42,508 bases of DNA, taken from a virus. Both the position numbers and the translations under genes were made by a program. The DNA lies in IMG/VR virus record IMGVR_UViG_3300031963_000320, positions 1 to 42,508 of that record, one strand, 5' to 3'. Positions 24,386 through 31,637 of this stretch are shown here, piece after piece. Numbering within the stretch: position 1 is the first letter of the stretch; every line of letters starts with the position of its first letter. The notes below the pieces were generated by a model that was not told the origin of the DNA, did not search any database, and saw only the letters and a program-made list of their open reading frames with translations.

Positions 24386-24908
24386 TGAAGAAATACCATC
24401 TTTTATGAGTATCTATATTTTCAGAATTATTAATATGCTCTAAGTAGTGTTTGATTTCATCCCAATTGGAAAAAATCATTTGGTGAGGAATCATGCCGAA
24501 TAACCAATCTGGAGCATGATTTTTACCTTGAGCCATATGTATTATGATAGGTTTTTTCTGGCGGTTTGCCAGACTTATTTCTTCATATGTTCCACAAGCA
24601 TAGTGATCTAAATCCAAATTAACTACAAGAAAATCACTTATATCAACCAGTCTTAAGTCTACTGCTCGTATAGTTTTCATCATAGCAGATAATTCATCAT
24701 ATCGTCCCATATGTTTTAATTTAGTTTTGATTTGATGAGTATCACTATCTTCTAATCCTATATCTGTTGGTTTGCTAATAGGATTAAAAACTATCACACC
24801 TAAATTTTCTAGAAAAGGAGTTATACTATCTCTCCATCCAGTACCACGGTCAGCAACCCTATCCATAGCACCAGCAAGATAAACTCTTTGATTTTTAAGT
24901 CTATTCAT
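24369..24908 (-). CDS. Nucleoside 2-deoxyribosyltransferase-like protein
   Basis: 179 residues. RVYLAGAMDRVADRGTGWRD at the N-terminus and a FLVVNLDLDHYACGTYEEIS element, then LANRQKKPIIIHM, match the NDT/DUF4406 fold, which binds nucleosides or nucleotides and cleaves or transfers the N-glycosidic bond; E of GTYEE is the candidate nucleophile. The C-terminus (residues 125-179) is unassigned. It neighbours GMP reductase, so a nucleotide-salvage or base-exchange role is plausible. No Shine-Dalgarno sequence is visible before the ATG. Confidence 0.75.
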   Translation of the reverse strand: MNRLKNQRVYLAGAMDRVADRGTGWRDSITPFLENLGVIVFNPISKPTDIGLEDSDTHQIKTKLKHMGRYDELSAMMKTIRAVDLRLVDISDFLVVNLDLDHYACGTYEEISLANRQKKPIIIHMAQGKNHAPDWLFGMIPHQMIFSNWDEIKHYLEHINNSENIDTHKRWYFFNAKNN

Positions 24909-24914
24909 AATAAT

Positions 24915-25562
24915 TTATTTTGGCTTTCTGAATATCCAGAAATTATTCTGATATATTTCTATGTCTTTTCCCAAGGAATCTTCTACTGCCTTCCCAACAT
25001 CCTTCCAGGTTATCATATCGTCACCGAACATGATTCCGCCTGGATTGAGCAACGGTATGTAATCTTGAATATCGTTCTTGACATCTACGTACTCATGCGA
25101 TCCATCTATGTATATTAGATCGGCCATTAGTCTATAATGGGAAAGAATTATGGAACCGATATGACTTGTATTGGGTATTGGTACTATTATATCCTGCATG
25201 CCATGCTCTATGACATTGGACAAGAAATCAAAGTAAATCTGTGGGTATCCGTTCTTTATTTTAAGATTCCTTTCAGCATCGTTTTTACCCGTTGTCCAGA
25301 ACTCTTCCGCTCCTAACCAAGTGTCAACACAATATATCTTTATGTCAAGTGATATACTTTTAGCGTGATGGGCCATATTGATAGCAGATGCTCCTAGCCA
25401 AGTTCCGACTTCGAATATAATGGATGGTCTAATCTCATCAATTAGCTTCATAAAGACTTCACTGTTGCTGTTCCATCCGGGAATTTCTTTGTTTCCAGAT
25501 GGTACTATACCATCATATAAGTCGTAAGGATGTATTAAGTTAGCCATTTGTTTGTTCATCAT
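24915..25562 (-). CDS. Class I SAM-dependent methyltransferase (Methyltransf_24 type)
   Basis: 215 residues. Motif I IIFEVGTWLGASAINMA (residues 48-64), an acidic motif II IYCVDTWLGAEEFW, and LIYIDGSHEYVDVKNDI, then LLNPGGIMFGDDM, which are typical of the Methyltransf_24/cephalosporin hydroxylase-like group often acting on sugars. The DNA of this gene is visibly richer in G+C and uses more C/G-ending codons than the very AT-rich genes on both sides, which suggests recent acquisition. Start ambiguous (ATG ATG at 25562), no clear ribosome-binding site. The 69-base gap upstream holds TATAAATA at 25578-25585 but nothing else convincing. Confidence 0.8.
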   Translation of the reverse strand: MMNKQMANLIHPYDLYDGIVPSGNKEIPGWNSNSEVFMKLIDEIRPSIIFEVGTWLGASAINMAHHAKSISLDIKIYCVDTWLGAEEFWTTGKNDAERNLKIKNGYPQIYFDFLSNVIEHGMQDIIVPIPNTSHIGSIILSHYRLMADLIYIDGSHEYVDVKNDIQDYIPLLNPGGIMFGDDMITWKDVGKAVEDSLGKDIEIYQNNFWIFRKPK

Positions 25563-25631
25563 CTAGATATTATTGATTATTTATAGTTTGTATGGAATGA
25601 GAAAGATTATAAATAGTCATATTTAATTGTA

Positions 25632-26264
25632 TTAATTTAATATAAAGTTTTTATATTTATTAGATAGCTTAATATTATTATTAAATATATATAGCCATAA
25701 TCTTTCAAAGATATAGCCTTCTATTGGATTAGTTTCATATGATACAAATTTAAGTAAAAATTCATAAAATTCACGAGGTCTACTCAATATAGCTTGTTTA
25801 GTACAAGCAAATTGAGCACCATATGTTACATTAACTGTTTGATTGATATCCATTTTAATACCAAATAATAAATCCATAAAATATGCTAAAAATAAACCAT
25901 GTGGATGTAATGTTTTGTGTTTTCTATTTATAGAATATTCATTTTCTACTATGATAGTATTTAATGATAATATACCATTCTGTAAATTATTAATATTATC
26001 TATGATAGAATATAGATTACAACAATGAGGAAAAGGATTTCCTTGTAAGAAGATAGTAATATCATTTAAATTATTATAATTATTAACTATATGATACAAA
26101 TATGTGTGAGCCTCTCTGCCAACGTTCGGTAATTTTATATTTAACTCATAGAATTTATTATATAGATAAATATTTTTAATTATAGGATTAGATTTAATAT
26201 TATTTATCCAGTCTATATTTTCTTTATATCTAGATATGACAATATCAATATTTTGATAATTCAT
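25632..26264 (-). CDS. DUF3431-family protein (glycosyltransferase-like), copy 2
   Basis: 210 residues. Family pattern: DIVISRYKENIDWINNI, IYLYNKFY, LPNVGREAHTYLYHIVNNYN and ITIFLQGNPFPHC. DUF3431 occurs in viruses, fungi and bacteria beside sugar-modifying genes; its activity is not established but a glycosyltransferase-like fold is suspected. It is a divergent tandem copy of the next gene upstream (start 26264 is 8 bases after that gene's stop). Extremely AT-rich. Confidence 0.72.
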   Translation of the reverse strand: MNYQNIDIVISRYKENIDWINNIKSNPIIKNIYLYNKFYELNIKLPNVGREAHTYLYHIVNNYNNLNDITIFLQGNPFPHCCNLYSIIDNINNLQNGILSLNTIIVENEYSINRKHKTLHPHGLFLAYFMDLLFGIKMDINQTVNVTYGAQFACTKQAILSRPREFYEFLLKFVSYETNPIEGYIFERLWLYIFNNNIKLSNKYKNFILN

Positions 26265-26271
26265 AAATATT

Positions 26272-26994
26272 CTAATAAAAAATAGTATACCATAATCTTT
26301 CTAAGATATATGCATGAACATCATCTTGTGAAGAAAAATCATATAATTTTTGATAAAATTTTAAATCATGCTGTATAATATTATCTTTTTTAACACCAAA
26401 TATAGCTCCATAATTAAATTTAATAAATGTTGTAGTAATTTTATTATGTAAACCAAGAAGATCTTTTATATATGGTACTAAATAATCAATATTTTTAAGT
26501 TTATGTATTTTTCTAAAACGGTCTAATAAAGGAAATAAGCCATGATCTATATGAAAATATGGCATTAAATTATAATCGCATACATCCATATATATAGGAT
26601 AATTTTTAATATAATTAGATTTATCGTATAAAATATGATTTGGTGGCGGAACATTTGAATTTTCAAGCCAGTATGTAGTTAATGGTTGAAAATCACGATA
26701 ACCATGAATATCACAATATCGAATAATATCTATAAAATATTTAGAATGTTTAAATGGATCGGCCTGTGTAAATATTGTATAATCATCTAATCTATCATAA
26801 TTATTAATTATATGATATAGATATGTATGTGATTCTCTTCCTATATTTTTTAATGGAATAACTTTATATTTACTATTATTTAGATCATAGCCTTTATTAT
26901 AAATAATAAATCTATCTAAATCAGTAGAAAAATATTTATTTATCCAATCTACATTTTCTCTATATTTTGCTATTACTATTTTAGTATTATTCAT
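26272..26994 (-). CDS. DUF3431-family protein (glycosyltransferase-like), copy 1
   Basis: 240 residues with KIVIAKYRENVDWINKYF, IIYNKGYDLN, LKNIGRESHTYLYHIINNYD and YTIFTQADPFKHSKYF, the same pattern as its neighbour but with about 30 extra residues in the middle. It overlaps the DUF5672 gene by 8 bases. It likely acts with the mutase and DUF5672 protein on one glycan. Confidence 0.74.
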   Translation of the reverse strand: MNNTKIVIAKYRENVDWINKYFSTDLDRFIIYNKGYDLNNSKYKVIPLKNIGRESHTYLYHIINNYDRLDDYTIFTQADPFKHSKYFIDIIRYCDIHGYRDFQPLTTYWLENSNVPPPNHILYDKSNYIKNYPIYMDVCDYNLMPYFHIDHGLFPLLDRFRKIHKLKNIDYLVPYIKDLLGLHNKITTTFIKFNYGAIFGVKKDNIIQHDLKFYQKLYDFSSQDDVHAYILERLWYTIFY

Positions 26995-27616
26995 ATAGTA
27001 TTATATGCTTTTTAAATTGTGGATGATATTGAAAATCATGAAATCCAAAAGAATGAAATTGATTATAGTCACCATATTCTGTAGAAAACTGATATGCAAT
27101 TTCTGGAGGTGCATATAAACAATTATGTTCAATAAATTTTTGTCTTGCTTGTATACATAATGATACATCATCTGGTAGGGTAGTATCTAGATCATTTATA
27201 ATTTTAAGTTGGGTATCAATAAATTTTTGGCTTTTTAGACAAAAGCCACCATTACCACACATAAAATAATACCAAGGCCACGCAGCACCGATATAGTCAT
27301 AGTTTAAAAATTCATCTGTCCAAGCATCTGGATTCACTATAAATCCATCCCAATGTATTGTTAAATAAAAATTTGATCTACCAGATAGATAGTATGGTAA
27401 TTTTTTTAATACAAAATAATCATAATCTTTAATAGAATTTAATTTATCTATATATATTCCAGATATTTGTTTATTAGTAATAAGGTGTGGGGTATCTGTA
27501 AAAAATAAAATTTCTTTGAAAGAGCATTGCTGCGTACAAATTTCTATTGCTTTCTGTGTTTCGTTTATTCTGTTAGAACTAATAGATAATAAAACGATAT
27601 TACTTAAATCAAGCAT
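26987..27616 (-). CDS. DUF5672-family protein (glycosyltransferase-like)
   Basis: 209 residues. The family core is clear: YLTIHWDGFIVNPDAWTDEF, LNYDYIGAAWPWYYFMCGNG, GFCLKSQKF, a PDDVSLC segment and a final FHSFGFHDFQYHPQFKK. DUF5672 proteins are found in surface-polysaccharide loci and are thought to be glycosyltransferases; this is not proven. GGGGAT lies upstream of the ATG, which overlaps the mutase stop by 8 bases. Confidence 0.78.
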   Translation of the reverse strand: MLDLSNIVLLSISSNRINETQKAIEICTQQCSFKEILFFTDTPHLITNKQISGIYIDKLNSIKDYDYFVLKKLPYYLSGRSNFYLTIHWDGFIVNPDAWTDEFLNYDYIGAAWPWYYFMCGNGGFCLKSQKFIDTQLKIINDLDTTLPDDVSLCIQARQKFIEHNCLYAPPEIAYQFSTEYGDYNQFHSFGFHDFQYHPQFKKHIILYE

Positions 27617-28709
27617 ATATTATATCCCCAGCCTGTTTCATCGCTGCTCCAATTATCTGATGCATATCATAATACTTATAAGATCCTAATCTGCCTCCAA
27701 AAGTAATATTATTAAGATTTTTTGTTAAACTTTGATATCTATTATATAGATCTGTATTATGCTTATTATTAATTGGATAATAAGGTTCGCTATTTTTAGT
27801 GAAATTGGCTGGAAATTCCTTAGTAATTATAGTATGATGATTAATTAATTTATTATTAAAGTGTTTGTGTTCTATAATTCTAGTATATGGTATATTTTCT
27901 GATGTATAATTAATGATAGCATTACCTTGATAATCTTCTATATTTATTTTTTCTGTTATGAACTCAAGACTTCGATAATCTAAATTACCATATATATAAT
28001 TAAAATAACTGTCTATACATCCAGTATAGATTATATGTTTTGCTAAATTATTCCAATAATCTTTATTTAAAAGATAATCAGTTTCTAATACTATTTCAAT
28101 ACCATCAATCATATTTAACATCATTTGAGAATAGCCATCTCTAGGTATACCCTGATATATATCATTAAAATAATTATCATCAAAAGTTAATCTAATAGGT
28201 AGTCTTTTAATAATAAATGATGGTAAATTTTTTGGTTCTGTATTCCATTGTTTTTTAGTGTATCCATATATAAATGTATAATAAATTTCTTCACCAACTT
28301 GACTTAGTATCCATTCCTCTAAGTTCTGTGGATTTTCAATTGGTATTCTTTCTTTTTCTAATTTAGTCTTAGCTTCTACTGGATTATTAATTCCCCATAA
28401 TTGATATATAGTAAATAAATTTATAGGAAAAGAATATATTTTATTATTATAATTTACTTTTGGCCTATTAATATAATTATTAAAAGTACAGAATTGATTC
28501 ACATAATTCCATATTTTTTCATTAGAAGTATGAAATATATGAGGACCATATTTATGAATATCTATACCATTAATATTCTCTGTATAGCAATTACCGAAGG
28601 GGTGATTTCTTTTTTCTATTATTAGACATTTTTTTCCTTTTGATTTAGCTATATTGGCAAATGTACAAGAATATAATCCTGCGCCTACAAATAGAAAATC
28701 ATATTTCAT
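27609..28709 (-). CDS. glf: UDP-galactopyranose mutase
   Basis: Converts UDP-galactopyranose to UDP-galactofuranose using reduced FAD. The 366 residues show an N-terminal dinucleotide fold (FLFVGAGLYSCTFANIAKSK), the EKRNHPFGNCYTENINGIDI stretch, HKYGPHIFHTSNEKIW (FAD/substrate site), GYTKKQWNTEP, and a C-terminal GGRLGSYKYYDMHQIIGAAM that closes the FAD site. The length is typical of bacterial Glf. It supplies galactofuranose donor for the adjacent transferase-like genes. The ATG follows the upstream small gene's stop by one base. Confidence 0.94.
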   Translation of the reverse strand: MKYDFLFVGAGLYSCTFANIAKSKGKKCLIIEKRNHPFGNCYTENINGIDIHKYGPHIFHTSNEKIWNYVNQFCTFNNYINRPKVNYNNKIYSFPINLFTIYQLWGINNPVEAKTKLEKERIPIENPQNLEEWILSQVGEEIYYTFIYGYTKKQWNTEPKNLPSFIIKRLPIRLTFDDNYFNDIYQGIPRDGYSQMMLNMIDGIEIVLETDYLLNKDYWNNLAKHIIYTGCIDSYFNYIYGNLDYRSLEFITEKINIEDYQGNAIINYTSENIPYTRIIEHKHFNNKLINHHTIITKEFPANFTKNSEPYYPINNKHNTDLYNRYQSLTKNLNNITFGGRLGSYKYYDMHQIIGAAMKQAGDIIYA

Positions 28710-28710
28710 A

Positions 28711-28845
28711 TTATTTACCTAAAAAATAACTTAATAAGTTTTTACTAACTATAGTAGGCTCTATATGTTGTAATTTAATATGCGTAGAAATTATACCTAC
28801 TATAAATCCAATTACTATTAATAGTTGTAGTTTTATGGAGCTCAT
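28711..28845 (-). CDS. Very small membrane protein, 44 residues
   Basis: MSSIKLQLLIVIGFIVGIIS followed by THIKLQHIEPTIVSKNLLSY and FLGK. One membrane helix (residues 6-20) and a short tail. The ATG overlaps the macro-domain gene's stop as ATGA and the stop lies one base before the glf ATG, with AGG of its last codons serving as the glf ribosome-binding site. The exact fit between two genes is the main support. Function unknown. Confidence 0.62.
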   Translation of the reverse strand: MSSIKLQLLIVIGFIVGIISTHIKLQHIEPTIVSKNLLSYFLGK

Positions 28846-29384
28846 TTTAAATAAATAAATGTATTATATTTATTCCATGAGTCACTAATTAATTCTGATA
28901 TAAAAGACCAATTTCCTCCGGCCAATCCACTACCGAATTTTGGAGCATGAATTTCTACATCAAAATCACTATTTTGCTTTAAACTAGAAATATAATTAGT
29001 TATTTCGTTTATACAATAAGATAATGCTATATAATTTAATGGTCTTGGATTTTTTGTTGATATAATACCATTTTGTGCTATCATATTGGCAAAAATAATT
29101 TGGTGACCATAGGATTTATTAGTGTCAGCAATAACAAATTGTGTTTTGCCTAATTTTGCCGATTTTCCAAGCATATGAAAATTTTCGCCAACAATAGGAT
29201 AATAAATATTTATGTCTTTAGTAAAACCACCACCAAAAACATTAATATTATTACACACATGAGGAACTATAACAGTACAGCCATTAACTTCTGCATTAAT
29301 ACGATCTTGAATAGATTCAAAAATATTTCTTTTAGAATAAGAAATGTTTTGTTTTTGACTATTGTGTTGTTTAATTTTTGTCAT
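28842..29384 (-). CDS. Macro-domain protein (ADP-ribose-binding type)
   Basis: 180 residues. VIVPHVCNNINVFGGGFTKD (residues 38-57) matches the ADP-ribose pyrophosphate-binding start of macro domains ('I.H.VN....G.GF'), and HAPKFGSGLAGGNWSFISEL (146-165) matches their second glycine loop. Macro domains bind or hydrolyse ADP-ribose derivatives (ADP-ribose-1''-phosphate, ADP-ribosylated targets, NAD-derived signals). In a phage it could reverse host ADP-ribosylation or recycle NAD products; that is inference. ATGA overlaps on both sides. Confidence 0.78.
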   Translation of the reverse strand: MTKIKQHNSQKQNISYSKRNIFESIQDRINAEVNGCTVIVPHVCNNINVFGGGFTKDINIYYPIVGENFHMLGKSAKLGKTQFVIADTNKSYGHQIIFANMIAQNGIISTKNPRPLNYIALSYCINEITNYISSLKQNSDFDVEIHAPKFGSGLAGGNWSFISELISDSWNKYNTFIYLK

Positions 29385-29635
29385 ACTATTTTATTCCATT
29401 TATTTAATGGACACTGTTGATCTGCCCATGCTAATTTATTCATAAATATTTTTTTATTATTTATATTACATCCACAAACATCACATTGAGATAATTCTAT
29501 ATTATATTTATCACAACTTCTACATATATTATATCTTTCCTGTATTTGTTTTTTACTACATTTAGGAAATCCAGAATATATATGAAATATTAATGATTTA
29601 ATAAATGTTGTTAACTTTAACAAATATTTATTCAT
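29381..29635 (-). CDS. Small zinc-ribbon protein
   Basis: 84 residues from ATG 29635. ICRSCDKYNIELSQCDVCGC with a later K...CPLNKW tail is a common phage zinc-ribbon (CxxC...CxxCGC...CPxxKW) of unknown function, perhaps DUF6171-related. A longer frame reaches a TTG at 29677 and an ATG at 29665 with AGG upstream, so the start is uncertain. It overlaps the macro-domain ATG as ATGA. Confidence 0.68.
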   Translation of the reverse strand: MNKYLLKLTTFIKSLIFHIYSGFPKCSKKQIQERYNICRSCDKYNIELSQCDVCGCNINNKKIFMNKLAWADQQCPLNKWNKIV

Positions 29636-29819
29636 GTTTATAAAGATCCCAATTTTTCCAGTCATCGTCATCCTCAATAATAGATTTTTTCTTATGTTTA
29701 AATTCTTTATTGATTTTTTGTTTCAAAAATTGATCTTCATCAAAAAAATGCTTTTGATGTTTTTTCTGATCTTTATTGATTTTTTTTCTGTTGTTTTTTT
29801 GATTATCGTCGTAATTCAT
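29628..29819 (-). CDS. Small, highly charged hypothetical protein
   Basis: 63 residues from ATG 29819 (MNYDDNQKNNRKKINKDQKK...), dominated by Lys, Asp, Asn and Gln, and ending WKNWDLYKHE. Low complexity makes the call uncertain, but it starts about 14 bases after the predicted start site of a good promoter and overlaps the zinc-ribbon gene. It may bind nucleic acid or protein non-specifically; nothing more can be said. Confidence 0.5.
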   Translation of the reverse strand: MNYDDNQKNNRKKINKDQKKHQKHFFDEDQFLKQKINKEFKHKKKSIIEDDDDWKNWDLYKHE

Positions 29820-29839
29820 AATATGGCTCAATACAAATT

Positions 29840-29867
29840 ATCATAGAAGCAAATATCAGAAAGTCAA
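29840..29867 (-). promoter_or_regulatory. Sigma70-like promoter for the macro-domain/glf region
   Basis: Minus-strand TTGACT (29862-29867), 16 bases, TATGAT (29840-29845). The -35 box forms one arm of an inverted repeat (ACTTGAC here, GTCAAGT at 29889-29895 read on the minus strand), possibly an operator. It would drive the genes from 29819 leftward. Confidence 0.55.
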
Positions 29868-29889
29868 GTGGTCTTAAAAAATTCCTGAC

Positions 29890-29918
29890 TTGACAAATAA
29901 CACATTCATAAATATATA
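29890..29918 (+). promoter_or_regulatory. Possible plus-strand promoter, antisense to the subtilisin gene
   Basis: TTGACA (29890-29895), 17 bases, TATATA (29913-29918). It faces into the 3' end of the subtilisin-like gene, where no plus-strand gene exists. It may be fortuitous in AT-rich DNA, or may give an antisense RNA. Confidence 0.25.
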
Positions 29919-29942
29919 TTATGCAGGTCCGGGATTAATATA

Positions 29943-30860
29943 CTAATACAGTACTGGGTTTATAATCCCATATCCTTCATATTCTCTCTTACCAGCGTAT
30001 CTTTCATTTTTCAGTTTCGTTGTATTTTTCTTGAATAAATTTATGTAGTCTTGTTTATTTTTAAGTTGTACTTTTCTATGTTGTTTGTTATAGGATAATG
30101 CCAAACTAGCACAACCAACAACAAATGGATTAGCCATACTGGTTCCACTCATTACTGCATAAGTATTATCTGGTACACAACTCATTATATCCTGTCCAGG
30201 TGCTAAAAAATCTAATTCTTCTCCTTTGCAAGTAAAATCTGACCTATCAAAAAATCTATTTATTGAACCTATTGCTATTGTTTCATCATATCTTGCTGGA
30301 TACATTATTGGACTATTTATTCCGCTATTGCCAGCAGCACAAAAAATAACACAACCCTTATTAATAGCATATAAAATGCTATTATATAGATCTATTGAAT
30401 GATCTGGTGAGCCTAAAGACATAGCAATAAAATCACAATTATTATCAGCAGCAAATTGAACTCCTTTAGCAATTATTTTATTATTTCCACTACCATCACC
30501 ATTAAGGGCTTTAATTGGTAATATTTTACTTTTTGGTGCTATGCCAACAATTCCTAACCCATTATTTTCTGCTGCAATAGTTCCAGCAACATGAGTACCA
30601 TGACCATTATCATCAATTGGATCTTTCTTAGGATTAATTAAATTAATACCTTGTATTAAATTATTTTTTAAATCTGGATGATCAATATCGCAACCTGTGT
30701 CTATTACTGCGATCCTTACGTTATCTCCGTCACTTTTATTCCATAATTTATCAATATTAAATTTAGTTATTTCCCATCCTAATATTTGACACTTATCAGG
30801 GGATAATCCATATATATTTTCTCTATAAAATGGCAATAAAGAACAATCATTTTTTTTCAT
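29943..30860 (-). CDS. Subtilisin-like (S8) serine protease
   Basis: 305 residues with the complete S8 catalytic set: IAVIDTGCDIDHPDL (D54), DDNGHGTHVAGTIAAENN (H87), AAGNSG (oxyanion N178) and SGTSMANPFVVG (S241). No signal peptide or propeptide is seen, so it would act inside the cell or on the virion; an N-terminal extension of about 40 residues precedes the domain. It overlaps the trypsin-like gene by 14 bases and is probably co-expressed with it from the motif at 31620. The target is unknown. Confidence 0.92.
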   Translation of the reverse strand: MKKNDCSLLPFYRENIYGLSPDKCQILGWEITKFNIDKLWNKSDGDNVRIAVIDTGCDIDHPDLKNNLIQGINLINPKKDPIDDNGHGTHVAGTIAAENNGLGIVGIAPKSKILPIKALNGDGSGNNKIIAKGVQFAADNNCDFIAMSLGSPDHSIDLYNSILYAINKGCVIFCAAGNSGINSPIMYPARYDETIAIGSINRFFDRSDFTCKGEELDFLAPGQDIMSCVPDNTYAVMSGTSMANPFVVGCASLALSYNKQHRKVQLKNKQDYINLFKKNTTKLKNERYAGKREYEGYGIINPVLY

Positions 30861-31596
30861 ATCTATTCTCTATTATCCATGATCTAAATTTAGATATTCT
30901 GGTATGTCCGCTCTCGTCTGTGAATGTTGAGTCTGGTTTCTTGTCTATAGCCATCACGCAGGAATTGATACCAGCGAGTTTGCCGTCAATAAATAAACCT
31001 CCTCCACTGTCACCGCTAGCAATTAAAAACTCCAGACTGGTATGATTTTTGGATCCTTTGCGTGTTGGTGTGCAAATTAATAAATCTTTATTTATTTCAT
31101 CAATTTTATTATATCCTGCTCGTCTTTTATTATCAGATTGTTTTGCCCCAGTATTAAAAGTTCCATATATTCCAAACCCAGATATAGAGCATAATTTACC
31201 AATTTCATCTTCTTGTTCATACAAGGATGGATAAAAATTCATATTAAAAGATATATCAGAATGACCAATTGCTATATCACACAAACCAAAAGTAGAACTA
31301 AATTCTGGATGTATTATCATTTTTTCAATAATAATGGATTTATCATCTATATTAATAGTTAATGTTTTATAATTTTTGACAACATGAGCAGCAGTTAAAA
31401 AATTATGATTATCTATCAATACCGCCGATGCACAAAATGGAGTATTATCTTTATATAAACCACATAATTTTACAACATATTTAAATTGTGATCCATACTC
31501 TAGATATTTAGAATCATTATTTTCTGGATCTATAGTACCAGCGATACATATACAAGATAAAACTATAGATAGTAATAATATTATCAAGGGTTTCAT
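30847..31596 (-). CDS. Secreted trypsin-like (S1) serine protease
   Basis: 249 residues. N-terminal MKPLIILLLSIVLSCICIAG is a signal peptide; VLSC could be a lipobox (C15). The chymotrypsin-type triad is intact: LTAAHVV (H71), LCDIAIG (D107) and ASGDSGGGLF (S197). C45 and C55 could form the usual disulfide near the active site. It would be exported to the periplasm or attached to the envelope, unlike the cytoplasmic subtilisin-like product of the next gene. AGGG lies 6 bases before the ATG. Confidence 0.88.
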   Translation of the reverse strand: MKPLIILLLSIVLSCICIAGTIDPENNDSKYLEYGSQFKYVVKLCGLYKDNTPFCASAVLIDNHNFLTAAHVVKNYKTLTINIDDKSIIIEKMIIHPEFSSTFGLCDIAIGHSDISFNMNFYPSLYEQEDEIGKLCSISGFGIYGTFNTGAKQSDNKRRAGYNKIDEINKDLLICTPTRKGSKNHTSLEFLIASGDSGGGLFIDGKLAGINSCVMAIDKKPDSTFTDESGHTRISKFRSWIIENRYEKK

Positions 31597-31619
31597 AATA
31601 TACCCTATTTAAAATGATA

Positions 31620-31637
31620 ATATTATTTACACCTCAA
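31620..31637 (-). promoter_or_regulatory. Candidate phage late promoter upstream of the protease pair
   Basis: Minus-strand TTGAGGTGTAAATAATAT in the 37-base gap after ruvB, overlapping its last codon. It has GGTGTAAATAAT instead of GGTGTATAATAT. Located 24 bases before the trypsin-like ATG. Confidence 0.45.

Noticed and set aside
25578-25585. TATAAATA before the methyltransferase gene
   Set aside because: A perfect T4-type octamer, but without the GGTG extension and in extremely AT-rich DNA where it is expected by chance; kept only as a remark in the gene entry.
29931-29969. GGGATTA/TAATCCC inverted repeat at the subtilisin stop as a terminator
   Set aside because: The loop is 25 bases and no T-run follows on the minus strand; too weak to list.
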